From Pelagicoccus sp. SDUM812002 (lineage in GTDB: Bacteria > Verrucomicrobiota > Verrucomicrobiia > Opitutales > Opitutaceae), in NCBI RefSeq assembly GCF_031127835.1, contig NZ_JARXHX010000004.1, forward strand, positions 248,001-312,000: DNA of 64,000 nucleotides, given 5' to 3'. Made by a program: the position numbers and the translations under genes. The notes below the pieces were generated by a model. It made no database searches. It saw nothing but the letters and a program-made list of their open reading frames with translations, and was not told the DNA's origin. This document shows, one piece after another, positions 46,543 to 55,093 of the stretch; the first letter of the stretch is position 1; every line of letters starts with the position of its first letter.

Positions 46543-47646
46543 ATGGCTTCAGAAATCTTCGACGAACTTCTTTATCTCGCTGTCGACAACGGCGCTTCCG
46601 ACATCGTCGTGAAAAGCGACAAACCTGGCTACCTGCGCCTGCACGGTAACTTGGAGCCGGTCGAAATGCCGCCGATAGATGGCGAGACGGTTCTCGCGTT
46701 TGTCGATGACAATGTACCGAGCAACTACAAGGACACTTGGGAAATGGAGGGGCAGGTTGACTTCGCTTACTTCCTCGAGCGCGCGGGACGTTTTCGCGTA
46801 AACGCTTTCTTGCAGCGCGGCACGGTCAGCATCGTATTTCGCCACATCAAGAGCAAGATTCCAAATTTCGAGGATCTGGCTCTTGATCAAGATGTTCTGT
46901 TGAATCTTGCCCAAAAGAAGGACGGCATTGTTTTCGTTTGTGGCGCTACGGGTTCCGGCAAGTCTACGACTCTCGCGTGCTTGTTGAATTGGATCAACCA
47001 CAACATGGATAAGCACGTGGTGACCTTGGAAGACCCGATCGAATTCAACTTTATCGATTCCAAGTCGGTCTTCCAGCAACGCGAAGTGGGGATCGACGCC
47101 CCGAGCTTCCAGAAGGCTCTGAAGGCAGTCCTCCGCCAAAATCCAGATATGATCTTGATCGGAGAAATGCGCGACAAGGAGACTTTCGAAACCGCTCTTG
47201 CCGCCGCGGAAACCGGCCACCTCGTTTTCACTACGCTGCACGCAGCCAGCGCCCAGCAGGCGATCACGCGCCTTTTCGAGTACTTTCCCGCAGAGCAGCA
47301 CAATCTCGTGCAGCGTAAGTTGTCTGAGACCTTACGTGGTATCATCGTGCAAAAGCTACTTCCTAACCTCGAAGGCGACGGTCGCGTGCCCGCGCAAGAA
47401 ATTTTGATCGGTGACTCAACGGTGCGTACGACTATCCGCGAAGGTCGCTTCGACAAGGTTGGCACCTTGCTCGATGTTTCGGCGGACAGCGGTTCACGTT
47501 CCTTCAACAAGGAGCTCTCTCGTTTGATCAAAGAAGGTAAGATCAGCAAGAAGACCGGCATGAAGAACTCGCCGAACCCGCAAGCGCTCGACATGAACTT
47601 GAAGGGCATATACCTCAGCGATTCGAACCGAATTCTAGGTAACTAA
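46543..47646 (+). CDS. PilT/PilU-family type IV pilus retraction ATPase
   Basis: 367 residues. The N-terminal PAS-like domain is followed by a RecA-type ATPase with Walker A GATGSGKST (134-142), an Asp box around LEDPIEF, Walker B MILIGEMRD, and the His box TGHLVFTTLHAASA. The AIRNLIRE motif of true PilT is not seen; instead the C-terminus ends in a SPNPQALDMNLKGI stretch, closer to PilU-like proteins. It powers pilus disassembly. It is single, with no other pil genes nearby. Confidence 0.92.
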   Translation: MASEIFDELLYLAVDNGASDIVVKSDKPGYLRLHGNLEPVEMPPIDGETVLAFVDDNVPSNYKDTWEMEGQVDFAYFLERAGRFRVNAFLQRGTVSIVFRHIKSKIPNFEDLALDQDVLLNLAQKKDGIVFVCGATGSGKSTTLACLLNWINHNMDKHVVTLEDPIEFNFIDSKSVFQQREVGIDAPSFQKALKAVLRQNPDMILIGEMRDKETFETALAAAETGHLVFTTLHAASAQQAITRLFEYFPAEQHNLVQRKLSETLRGIIVQKLLPNLEGDGRVPAQEILIGDSTVRTTIREGRFDKVGTLLDVSADSGSRSFNKELSRLIKEGKISKKTGMKNSPNPQALDMNLKGIYLSDSNRILGN

Positions 47647-47694
47647 TTCCGTCTTCAACGGGATGTGAGAGGTTTCGCTTCGAACGCGGGGAAT

Positions 47695-48744
47695 CTACCC
47701 TTTTTCGTGTTCGCGACGTTTTACGATAGCGTTCCAGATGAACTCGGATTTCTGCTCGGCGATAGTCCTCGCGTCGACGACGGCTTGTTTTCTTTGGGCA
47801 AGGTTTTCGTCGGCGATGGTCGCGAGGTCGTCTAAGTTGTAGAGGAAGACGTTATCAAAATCTTCGCAGCCCTTCTCGATGTTGCGAGGTAGTCCCAGGT
47901 CGATGAGAAACAATGGCCGGCCTTTTCTGCGAGCAAAGCACCGCTTGATTATTTGCCGGGTTATCACTGCTTCGTCAGCCCCGACGGATGCAATGACGAT
48001 GTCATACTCAGGCAAATACATTTCCAAGTCTTGTAGAAGGCGAGGAATTCCTCCCCACTCTCGGGCGACTTCTTCAGCGCGCTTTTGACTGCGACTGGCG
48101 ACACCAAATGTCTCCGCCCCGCGGCTGCGCAAGGCTTTGACCGTTTTTTCCCCGATTTCTCCGGTGCCGAGCGATAGTGCAGCGGCGGCATTTAGATCGC
48201 CAAAAATCTTACCTGCTAGATCCACTGCGACATTGGCGATGTTGATCTGGCCTTGTCCGACCGGAGTGGTATTGCGAATCAGTTTGGCCGCTTGGAACCC
48301 TTTCTGAAAGACCCGATTAATGGTCTTGCCCGCGTATCCGTGATCTTGCGACACGGCGTAGGCGGCTTTTACTTGGCCGAAAATCTCGGCCTCTCCAGTT
48401 ATTTGCGAGCGAAGACCTGCAGCGACTTCTATGAGATGCTGCACAGCGTCGCGGCCCGATCGTAGATGAAGGTGGGCCTTGAGATCCTCGATGTCTACTT
48501 GGTAAGCCTTTGCCAAGGTTTCGAGCACGCATTGCTCGGACGCGTGTTCTCCGGTTTCGGTGTAGAGCTCGAAGCGATTGCATGTGTTCAGCACGAGAGA
48601 TTCGGAGATTTGAGAATTAGCCCGCAAGTTGGCATACAAGGCACCCACCTTGGTATCATCCATCGAATAACGCTCACGCACTTCTAGAGGCGCGACTTCG
48701 TGATTGATGCTGATTACGGAAAATGAGTCGTGCTCGCGGCTCAT
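47695..48744 (-). CDS. hemA: Glutamyl-tRNA reductase, short form
   Basis: 349 residues. It reduces glutamyl-tRNA(Glu) to glutamate semialdehyde, the first step of tetrapyrrole synthesis. Catalytic Cys55 in VLNTCNRFEL, GEAEIFGQVKAAY and the NADPH loop LSLGTGEIGEKTV are present. The protein stops soon after DNVFLYNLDDLATIADENLAQRK and the following linker helix, so the C-terminal dimerisation domain of 70-80 residues found in E. coli-type enzymes is missing. The start (ATG 48744) overlaps the stop of the HemX-like gene as ATGA. With nrfHA and the cytochrome genes it fits a heme-demanding lifestyle. Confidence 0.92.
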   Translation of the reverse strand: MSREHDSFSVISINHEVAPLEVRERYSMDDTKVGALYANLRANSQISESLVLNTCNRFELYTETGEHASEQCVLETLAKAYQVDIEDLKAHLHLRSGRDAVQHLIEVAAGLRSQITGEAEIFGQVKAAYAVSQDHGYAGKTINRVFQKGFQAAKLIRNTTPVGQGQINIANVAVDLAGKIFGDLNAAAALSLGTGEIGEKTVKALRSRGAETFGVASRSQKRAEEVAREWGGIPRLLQDLEMYLPEYDIVIASVGADEAVITRQIIKRCFARRKGRPLFLIDLGLPRNIEKGCEDFDNVFLYNLDDLATIADENLAQRKQAVVDARTIAEQKSEFIWNAIVKRREHEKG

Positions 48745-49619
48745 GGGGCGTCTTGAGAATGCTCCGTGGCTAGGGAAGCGTGCGAACCGTTGGGTTGCGT
48801 GCTTCGGTTGACAGCTGCGAGCGAGAGGAGGGCGGCTACGAAGATGCCGATGCAGGCCCAAGCGAACTTTTTGGTAGAAAGGGAGAATTTTTGGCGAAGC
48901 AAAAGGGTAGCAGCGTAGGCGAGCCAGACGGCGATGGTGGCTGCTAACTTAATGGTCAGTACGGAATCTAAATCTTGAATGAAGTATTTGTACCCAATCG
49001 CTAATGACACTGTCAGGATCACGAAACCCATGAGGAGGAGCCGGCGGTTGATACTGACTAGTTCGACGATTGAGGGCAGGAATGGAAAGAGTCCGCCCAC
49101 TACGTTTTTCGTTTTCAAGCTGCGGCTTTGCAGCAGATACATGGCCGAGGTGAGGGTGAGCACTCCAAAAACCCCGTAGCTAAAAAGAGCGAGAGCAGCA
49201 TGGGTTTCAATCCACGGAGAGTCGCCAAAGATCGGTTCGCGGCTGGGATTGTCCCAGTGTTGTAGCACGAGGGAGAGGATTGAAAAGATACAGGCGAAGC
49301 CAGAAGTGAAAACTCCGAGTAGGCTGACGCGGAAAGCAGGTCCGACGAAAATGTAGATAGCGATGGCAGACCAGACCATGAATTGAACCAGTTCGAACTG
49401 GTTGGAGAGGGGGCAACCTCCATACTGTAAACCGCGTGCGTAGAGCCCGATCGTTTGCAGTACCCAGCCGAAGGTGACGAGCCCGAGGATATAGGGGCGC
49501 CCTGTTTTTCGACGCAGCTTAAGGGCTGAGTAACTACCGAGAACGAAGGTCGAGGCGAAAACAACCGTGGCGACCCAAATCCATTGTTTATCGGCGAGGC
49601 CGAAGAGGATGTTGCTCAT
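48741..49619 (-). CDS. HemX/CcsA-family cytochrome c assembly-like membrane protein
   Basis: 292 residues with about eight TM segments. CcsA-family sequences are CPLSNQFELVQFMVWSA and WIETHAALALFSYGVFGVLTLTSAMYLLQ. The WWD-type motif of true CcsA (present in the protein at 34421-35206) is absent, which fits HemX rather than a heme-attachment enzyme. It is translationally coupled to hemA, the order hemX-hemA being opposite to the Bacillus hemAX order. In Bacillus HemX limits HemA amount; the same role here is inferred. Confidence 0.87.
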   Translation of the reverse strand: MSNILFGLADKQWIWVATVVFASTFVLGSYSALKLRRKTGRPYILGLVTFGWVLQTIGLYARGLQYGGCPLSNQFELVQFMVWSAIAIYIFVGPAFRVSLLGVFTSGFACIFSILSLVLQHWDNPSREPIFGDSPWIETHAALALFSYGVFGVLTLTSAMYLLQSRSLKTKNVVGGLFPFLPSIVELVSINRRLLLMGFVILTVSLAIGYKYFIQDLDSVLTIKLAATIAVWLAYAATLLLRQKFSLSTKKFAWACIGIFVAALLSLAAVNRSTQPNGSHASLATEHSQDAP

Positions 49620-49745
49620 GAGTTTGGTAGAAATTGCAAGTGGCTTGCAGTGACTCGTGGTTTTCGGTTAAGGCGTAGCCGGTAAAATAAAGCCGATCTT
49701 TATAGTGGCGGGAGCGAGGTCAAGCGGATCTCTCCCTGATTACAC

Positions 49746-50138
49746 TCAGTCGGTTTCGGGGATCGCCAATTCGAAGATAGGGATCAGGCAATGGATCTTG
49801 TTTCCGAATGAGTCCTGTCCGTGGAAGCTGCCGTGGGCAGTGGCATTGCAGGAGCCGATATGGAAGCTGTTGTAGGAAAAGCTCTCCCCAGGTATGAGTT
49901 CAGGTTCCTCACCGACTATCTTGTCGCCTTCGACCACTAGGGTTTCGCCCTCCACGTCTTGGATGATCCACTTACGGCCGAGCAGAGTAACGGTACGCTC
50001 CGACTGGTTTTCAATGGTGATGAAATAGATGAATACATGGGGTGTCTCGGGCGGTACGTTCGGACCTCCGTATTGGTAGCGCAGGTCGTCGAGTCGCACG
50101 ATGAGACCGTCAAGTTCTTCGGATGGGCTGCTTTCCAT
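49746..50138 (-). CDS. apaG: ApaG-domain protein
   Basis: 130 residues. The ApaG fold is shown by HVFIYFITIENQSERTVTLLGRKWIIQD, the central VVEGDKIVGEEPELIPGESFSY and the end GSFHGQDSFGNKIHCLIPIFEL. ApaG is a fibronectin type III-like cytosolic protein of uncertain role, linked to Ap4A/cobalt phenotypes in Proteobacteria and related to eukaryotic F-box and PDIP38 domains. No ksgA or apaH neighbour. Confidence 0.92.
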   Translation of the reverse strand: MESSPSEELDGLIVRLDDLRYQYGGPNVPPETPHVFIYFITIENQSERTVTLLGRKWIIQDVEGETLVVEGDKIVGEEPELIPGESFSYNSFHIGSCNATAHGSFHGQDSFGNKIHCLIPIFELAIPETD

Positions 50139-50366
50139 AGGCTAGCAGCCCCCGACGATGCAGTGGGCGAACGCGTTGTGTATGGTCGTATTAGGCTGTG
50201 TCGTTAGTTGCATGATGCGCGGGTGGCGGGGAATCTCAGCGGGGCCCGGCGGGAGTTCAATAGGAAAACAGAATTTAGCGGACCCGTTTATGTGAGATAG
50301 TCGTTGGGGAGTGCGAGCAAACGGATTAGGCTTGAGGGAGTTGGAGTCGGTCGCGAGATAAAGGGC

Positions 50367-51809
50367 ATGGTGAAACGAGCGTTGTTGGTAGTGAAAGATC
50401 TTTCCGGTGTTGCGGTTCTAGCAGAGCGACTGGTGAACGAGTTCGGCTTCGAGGTTCTGGCCAACGAAATCGCTGGCGAAGCGATCCGCAGTAAAGGAAT
50501 CGAATTCCAACAGGTGAAGTGCGAAGCCGCGGCAGCCCTCGTTTCTGACAAGGAACAAGGCGTTTCTCTAGTGGTGGCCAATTTTATAGACGTGGAATCG
50601 GCGGGGCGGTCATTTATGTCCTGGAAGGCTGCTCTAGGCGCTTTCGACCGTGGAATCGTAGAAACGATCAGAGCTGCGGCTTGGGCGGTCGAGCGTGTAG
50701 CTTTGCTCGGTAATCCGAATGACTACGAGGCCGCTTTGGCAGAGTTGAGGGAGCATGACGGCAAGTTTCGTCAAACGTTTCGCATGCAGCGAGCAACGGC
50801 GGCCTTGCGAGCGGCCAGCGAGTTTGATTTCGCGGTGGCTCAATACCTCGAAGTACAGGGTGCGGACGCTCCCGATATGGGGGCCCTAAGCGGTTACTCG
50901 AAGGCGATGCGTTTTGCTTGGCCGCGTGCCCAACTACTGGATACGGGTGAAAATAGCCATCAGCTTGCGGCTGTGTATGGCGGATTTTTTGACCACTTTG
51001 AGCAAAAGTCGGGAGCAAAGCTCGACTATTCGTCAGTGCTGACTGTTTCCAAGGCGGCATACCTGATCGGGGAATTCGAGAAGCCGGCCGCCGCCCTGAT
51101 GCGAAACGGAAAGATTCTAACGGCAAGCGTCGGAGATAGTCTGGACAGCATCTTATCTAAAGTTCTCGGGCACGAAGACTTTGCGGACTCATGGCTGGTT
51201 CTCAACGGAAGTATGGGATGCGAAAAACTGCGGCTAGCAGTGAGCGGAAAGGTGGCGGGCATCTTGGCTCCAGACTTCTCTGATGAAGAGCTGGCGGTTT
51301 TGAGCGACAATATGTCGGTGACAGCCCTATCTTCGATTTCCGGAATGGGCTACGAAGCGCTGCAGGAGATTCGAAGTATCGCGGGAGGCGTCTTGGTTCA
51401 AGACCGGGACCGGGCGGCGATCAATCCTATGGAGTGGACCATTCTCAGTTTGGCTCAACCTTTGGTTGAAGACTGGGAATCGCTGATGTTTGGGGCGAAG
51501 GTGGTGCGGCACGCGGATTCTGCCGCTTTGGCGATCGTCTCGGGACAGAATCTGGTTTCGCTAGAGGCTGGTCGCTACGCTCCGAAGGTCGCTTGGAATA
51601 GTGTAGAAGAGAGCGGTATTGGCTTGGCCAATACGGTAGCGGTTTTCGATGTACCTGAGGTCGAGCCGAGATGTTTAGCGCGGATGAAGCAGCTAGGTGT
51701 CAGGGCAGTTCTCCTCCCATTGGGAGGGGATGAGGCAGCTCTACAAAGCGCTGCGAACGAGTGTGGACTGGTTTTGCTCGGTATCAGCAAAGGGATGCGC
51801 CGTCTGTAG
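50367..51809 (+). CDS. Divergent PurH homologue lacking both active sites (pseudoenzyme)
   Basis: 480 residues, slightly shorter than PurH (about 510-530), and alignable end to end by eye. The MGS-like start is MVKRALLVVKDLSG; matching PurH landmarks are NPNDYEAALAEL, GENSHQLAAVY (194-204), LDYSSVLTVSKAAYLIGEFEKPA (in shorter parts), GILAPDFSDEEL, GGVLVQDRD (340-348), LMFGAKVVRH and a C-terminal VRAVLLPLGGDEAALQSAA. Key residues are gone: STGGTA becomes ANEIAGEA, the KTLHPKVHGG segment is missing, KHANPCG becomes MRNGKIL (245-251), KSNAIV becomes DSAALAI and the final RHFRH becomes KGMRRL. It therefore should not make IMP. The intact frame argues for a retained, non-catalytic role. Confidence 0.85.
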   Translation: MVKRALLVVKDLSGVAVLAERLVNEFGFEVLANEIAGEAIRSKGIEFQQVKCEAAAALVSDKEQGVSLVVANFIDVESAGRSFMSWKAALGAFDRGIVETIRAAAWAVERVALLGNPNDYEAALAELREHDGKFRQTFRMQRATAALRAASEFDFAVAQYLEVQGADAPDMGALSGYSKAMRFAWPRAQLLDTGENSHQLAAVYGGFFDHFEQKSGAKLDYSSVLTVSKAAYLIGEFEKPAAALMRNGKILTASVGDSLDSILSKVLGHEDFADSWLVLNGSMGCEKLRLAVSGKVAGILAPDFSDEELAVLSDNMSVTALSSISGMGYEALQEIRSIAGGVLVQDRDRAAINPMEWTILSLAQPLVEDWESLMFGAKVVRHADSAALAIVSGQNLVSLEAGRYAPKVAWNSVEESGIGLANTVAVFDVPEVEPRCLARMKQLGVRAVLLPLGGDEAALQSAANECGLVLLGISKGMRRL

Positions 51810-51834
51810 CCTGCGGTGACCTATTTGGGTCTTG

Positions 51835-52500
51835 TTAAGAGCCGGCGACGACAGCTGATACGACGGCAGCGGTGATGATTGTGAGTTGGATGGCGGCTAT
51901 CAGCTCTTGAGTTGCTTTGCCCACCGCTTCGCCTTCGATGATTTGCTGGATGCGGGCTCGTTGGAGTTTGATACGTTTGTGTCCAAATACTTGATCGAGT
52001 AGTTTACTGGCGTGTGCCAAGGAAACGAGTAACGCGTCCCTACCACTCAGCTCCTTGGCCGGAGCGAAGATTGCCGTTTCTAGGCGTTCGATGATTTGCC
52101 TTTCGGGCTGGGGGTTGTTTTCAGGATAGATCCTCCTGTTGAAAACCAGCAGAAATTTTCCGGTTTTTCTCTCCAAAATGCCGAGATCGCAGAGGCTTTG
52201 TGCGGCTTTGTGGTGGAACTTTTTTATCGACGAGAATCGCTCGACCCAAGTTTGCAGGCGGGCCCGGCGTTTGGCTTTGGCCAGCTTTTCAATGCACTCG
52301 TCTAACAGAGGGTCGCCGGTAGGTTTCGGTTCGACGAGATCGACCCACTTTTTCTTATCGTTCGATACTACAATTTTCTTTTCCAGTACAAGCTCTGCCA
52401 CCAGGGCACCGGCTAAAACTTGCGCGAGGTGATCGATGGAAACAGTTCCTTTCTCGTCGCGGAGGGCGAGGAGGGTGATTTCTTGGTAAAGATGCAGCAT
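51835..52500 (-). CDS. GOLPH3/VPS74 (GPP34)-family protein
   Basis: 221 residues. The GPP34 fold is shown by LYQEITLLALRDEKGTV, LAQVLAGALVAELVLEKKI, ERFSSIKKFHHKAAQSLCDLGIL, FNRRIYPENNPQPERQIIERL and DALLVSLAHASKLLDQVFG. Eukaryotic members bind PI4P at the Golgi; bacterial members are best known from Actinobacteria. The C-terminal 25 residues are hydrophobic (LIAAIQLTIITAAVVSAVVAG), so it is likely membrane-anchored here. Convergent with the PurH-like gene. Confidence 0.88.
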   Translation of the reverse strand: MLHLYQEITLLALRDEKGTVSIDHLAQVLAGALVAELVLEKKIVVSNDKKKWVDLVEPKPTGDPLLDECIEKLAKAKRRARLQTWVERFSSIKKFHHKAAQSLCDLGILERKTGKFLLVFNRRIYPENNPQPERQIIERLETAIFAPAKELSGRDALLVSLAHASKLLDQVFGHKRIKLQRARIQQIIEGEAVGKATQELIAAIQLTIITAAVVSAVVAGS

Positions 52501-52635
52501 GGGGATAAGATAGGCAGGGGTGGGTCGGTTGCCATAGTATAGGAAGCTTGTTACTGGTTTGTTACGGTTTCGGGATATTCGTTCGAAATTAGCTTTGGAT
52601 TGCTATTGGCGGGGCTTTGTTTTGGTTAGGTCTCC

Positions 52636-54009
52636 ATGTTTGATGCGATCGAGAAATTAAAGGAGTACATTGGATATCAAAGCGTTTCTGCCGATTCGGC
52701 CTACAAGGAAGGGATGGGGCAAACACGGGATTTCGTTGCGAAAATGCTGGGTGATTTGGGACTGAGTGTTGAAATCGTGGATACGAACAAGCATCCGATC
52801 GTGATGGCCCGTCGTACGGGCCATCCAGCTTGGCCTCACGTAGTGATTTACGGGCACTACGATGTGCAGCCGATCGATCCAATTGAGCTCTGGGAGACAA
52901 AACCCTTCGAGGCGACGATCAAGGGTGATCGAATCTTCGGGCGTGGGGCAGCAGACAATAAAGGTCCGCAAATGGCTCACATCGCGGCGGTTGCAGAGCT
53001 GTTGGAGGAAAATCCGGATCTGCCGCTACGCATCACCTTTTTGATTGAGGGTGAAGAGGAAGTGGGAAGTCCCAGCCTCTTGCCCATGCTGGAAGAGCGC
53101 AAGGAGGAGTTTAGCGAAGCGGATTTCGTTTTGCTGTCCGATACCCTGAGCCCGAGCGCTGATCAAATCGCGGTGACAGTTGGCTTGCGAGGCATTGTTG
53201 ATATGGAAGTCGAGCTTATTGGGCCGAAGTCTGACTTGCACTCGGGTCTGCATGGCGGAGCGGTCTATAATCCTTTGCAGGCGATGGCAGAAATTTGCGC
53301 CTCGCTGCACACACCGGATAACCGGGTGAACGTTCCTGGTTTTTACGACGATGTAACCGAGGTCGAGGATTGGGAGCGCGATGAGCTCAAGGTATTAGGA
53401 TCCGACATGGACGCCTACGCGGCGAGTGTCGGGGTGGATGCTTTGCATCCGATATCTGGATACACGCCTTTCGAAGCGATTCGGTATATGCCAACGCTTG
53501 AGTTTAATGGACTTTGGGGTGGCTACACCGGGGAGGGCAGCAAGACGATTGTACCTTCGAAAGCTTCGGTGAAAATCACCTGTCGCTTAGTCGGAAACAT
53601 GAAGCCCGATGTCGTCGGGAAGTTGGTCGCGGATGCTATCATGTCGCGCGTGCCAAAAGGGTTGAAGGCCAAGGTTAAGATGGGCCACAAAGGGGTACCG
53701 TACTTGGTTGTGCCGCCCGACCGTCCGAATACGCCAGCGGGCCAGAGCGAAATTTTGGCGAATGCCTATCGCGCGACTGAGGCCGCTGTGACGGAGGTTT
53801 TTGGAAAGAAACCCTTGTTCTTGCGAGAGGGGGGAAGCATTCCGATTATTGCGGACGTGAAACGAGTGACAGGTCTAGACTCTGTGATGATTGGGTTATT
53901 CTTGCCCGAGGACAATTTGCACGCCCCCAATGAAAGCATGTCTCTTGATGTATTGAAGAAGGGGATACAGGTGTCGAAACGGGTGCTGAAGTCAGTTGCG
54001 GGCGTTTGA
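52636..54009 (+). CDS. M20-family metallopeptidase (dipeptidase)
   Basis: 457 residues, M20 dipeptidase type of about 450-460. Zinc ligands are His74 (YGHYDVQP), Asp107 (GRGAADNKG) and Glu140-142 (IEGEEEVGS), with the last metal His in NLHAPNESM. The dimerisation/lid domain carries DLHSGLHGGAVYNPLQAM. No signal peptide, so it probably hydrolyses dipeptides in the cytosol. Its 3' end overlaps the convergent gene by 18 bp. Confidence 0.94.
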   Translation: MFDAIEKLKEYIGYQSVSADSAYKEGMGQTRDFVAKMLGDLGLSVEIVDTNKHPIVMARRTGHPAWPHVVIYGHYDVQPIDPIELWETKPFEATIKGDRIFGRGAADNKGPQMAHIAAVAELLEENPDLPLRITFLIEGEEEVGSPSLLPMLEERKEEFSEADFVLLSDTLSPSADQIAVTVGLRGIVDMEVELIGPKSDLHSGLHGGAVYNPLQAMAEICASLHTPDNRVNVPGFYDDVTEVEDWERDELKVLGSDMDAYAASVGVDALHPISGYTPFEAIRYMPTLEFNGLWGGYTGEGSKTIVPSKASVKITCRLVGNMKPDVVGKLVADAIMSRVPKGLKAKVKMGHKGVPYLVVPPDRPNTPAGQSEILANAYRATEAAVTEVFGKKPLFLREGGSIPIIADVKRVTGLDSVMIGLFLPEDNLHAPNESMSLDVLKKGIQVSKRVLKSVAGV

Positions 54010-54927
54010 CTTAGCGAGTCGGTCGGATGCTTCGCTTGATTCGGAGGATTTGAGAGAAGTGCCGCTTTCGATCACCTCGAGTTCGCCCATCTCGATCTGG
54101 TATTCGTCCTGCTTGTACAGTTGAGATTTGATTCCGTCGCTCTCCGTTCCGAAGTAGCCGACGGCGGCACCACTCATGAATGCGATGGCGTCCTCAAAAT
54201 TCGTTCCAAGGGCTTTCATATTCATATGAGTAGACCAGAGAAGTTTTTTTTCACCGGTTGCTCTCAGGACTTGGTTGTCCCAAGCCATAATGATGATTAG
54301 GTAGCGCTCCTGCTGCATTTGTACGAGCAAGGTTTCTTCGAGGGTGGTGGAGAAAGGCTTTTTTCGTTCGCGGGCGATGTCTTCGTCGAAGCCGAGAAGT
54401 CGGGCCATCTTGGCATCGTTCATGCGCTCGTGAATGAGGTCGCTTTCGTGTTGGACAAGGTCGAAGCGGGTTTCCCAGGCATCGTATGCGACATAGTCTG
54501 ATCCCACATTGTCGACGCTTTGCTGGACTCCCTCGTAGGCTCGCTCGAGCGCGAGCATTTTGGTCGGGTCCTCGAACCGCTCTATACCTCCCCAGTGAAT
54601 GACGAGAAGGATATCCGCATTTTCCGGTTCTTTGGTGGGGATGAAATTTTGCTCTCCGAGATCGATAGCCAGCGTTTCGGCAATAGATTGAAAGTCCACA
54701 TTGCTCACAGCATCGCCACGGCTGGAATCTGAGAAGCGTTCTCCTTGTGCGAAAACGTAGCTTAGGGCAGCGAAGTCGCTTTGCTTCCTTATCTCGATAA
54801 AGTTGGCGCTTGCTTTCGACTTCACGACGACGCGTTTGCTGGGAGCCGCTATGCAAAAATGCGTCATTGCGAGAGCAGCGGCGGCGAGAGCGAAAAACGT
54901 GCGGACTGATTTGGGATGGGGAGGCAT
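53992..54927 (-). CDS. Exported protein of unknown function
   Basis: 311 residues with a signal peptide (about 8-28, ending CIAAPS). The body has VVVKSKASANFIEIRKQSDFA, a segment NVDFQSIAETLAIDLGEQNF typical of proteins with Asn/Glu-rich conserved cores, and ADILLVIHWGG. A later part has RYLIIIMAWDNQVLRATGEKKLLWSTHMNM, and the tail is acidic and Ser-rich. It is distantly like DUF4136-type envelope proteins but this cannot be confirmed. It overlaps the M20 gene end. Confidence 0.75.
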   Translation of the reverse strand: MPPHPKSVRTFFALAAAALAMTHFCIAAPSKRVVVKSKASANFIEIRKQSDFAALSYVFAQGERFSDSSRGDAVSNVDFQSIAETLAIDLGEQNFIPTKEPENADILLVIHWGGIERFEDPTKMLALERAYEGVQQSVDNVGSDYVAYDAWETRFDLVQHESDLIHERMNDAKMARLLGFDEDIARERKKPFSTTLEETLLVQMQQERYLIIIMAWDNQVLRATGEKKLLWSTHMNMKALGTNFEDAIAFMSGAAVGYFGTESDGIKSQLYKQDEYQIEMGELEVIESGTSLKSSESSEASDRLAKSNARN

Positions 54928-55013
54928 CTAGAGTGCTTGGATCGAATGCATCATTTGCTTTTTGCTGGCGTCTCGCAACGCAATCAAACGTGTGGAGGAA
55001 AAACTGGACCCGA

Positions 55014-55043
55014 AAAAGCCGCATCGGATCGGATGCGGCTTTT
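55014..55043 (-). terminator. Terminator of trxB
   Basis: AAAAGCCGCATC (55014-55025) pairs with GATGCGGCTTTT (55032-55043), loop 6 nt. Read on the minus strand it ends in GGCTTTTTCG. It stands 50 bp beyond the trxB stop. Confidence 0.9.
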
Positions 55044-55093
55044 AGTTTTTAAAAGATTCTTTTGAAGCTGCTGCGGTGCGGTCGTGACACCCA

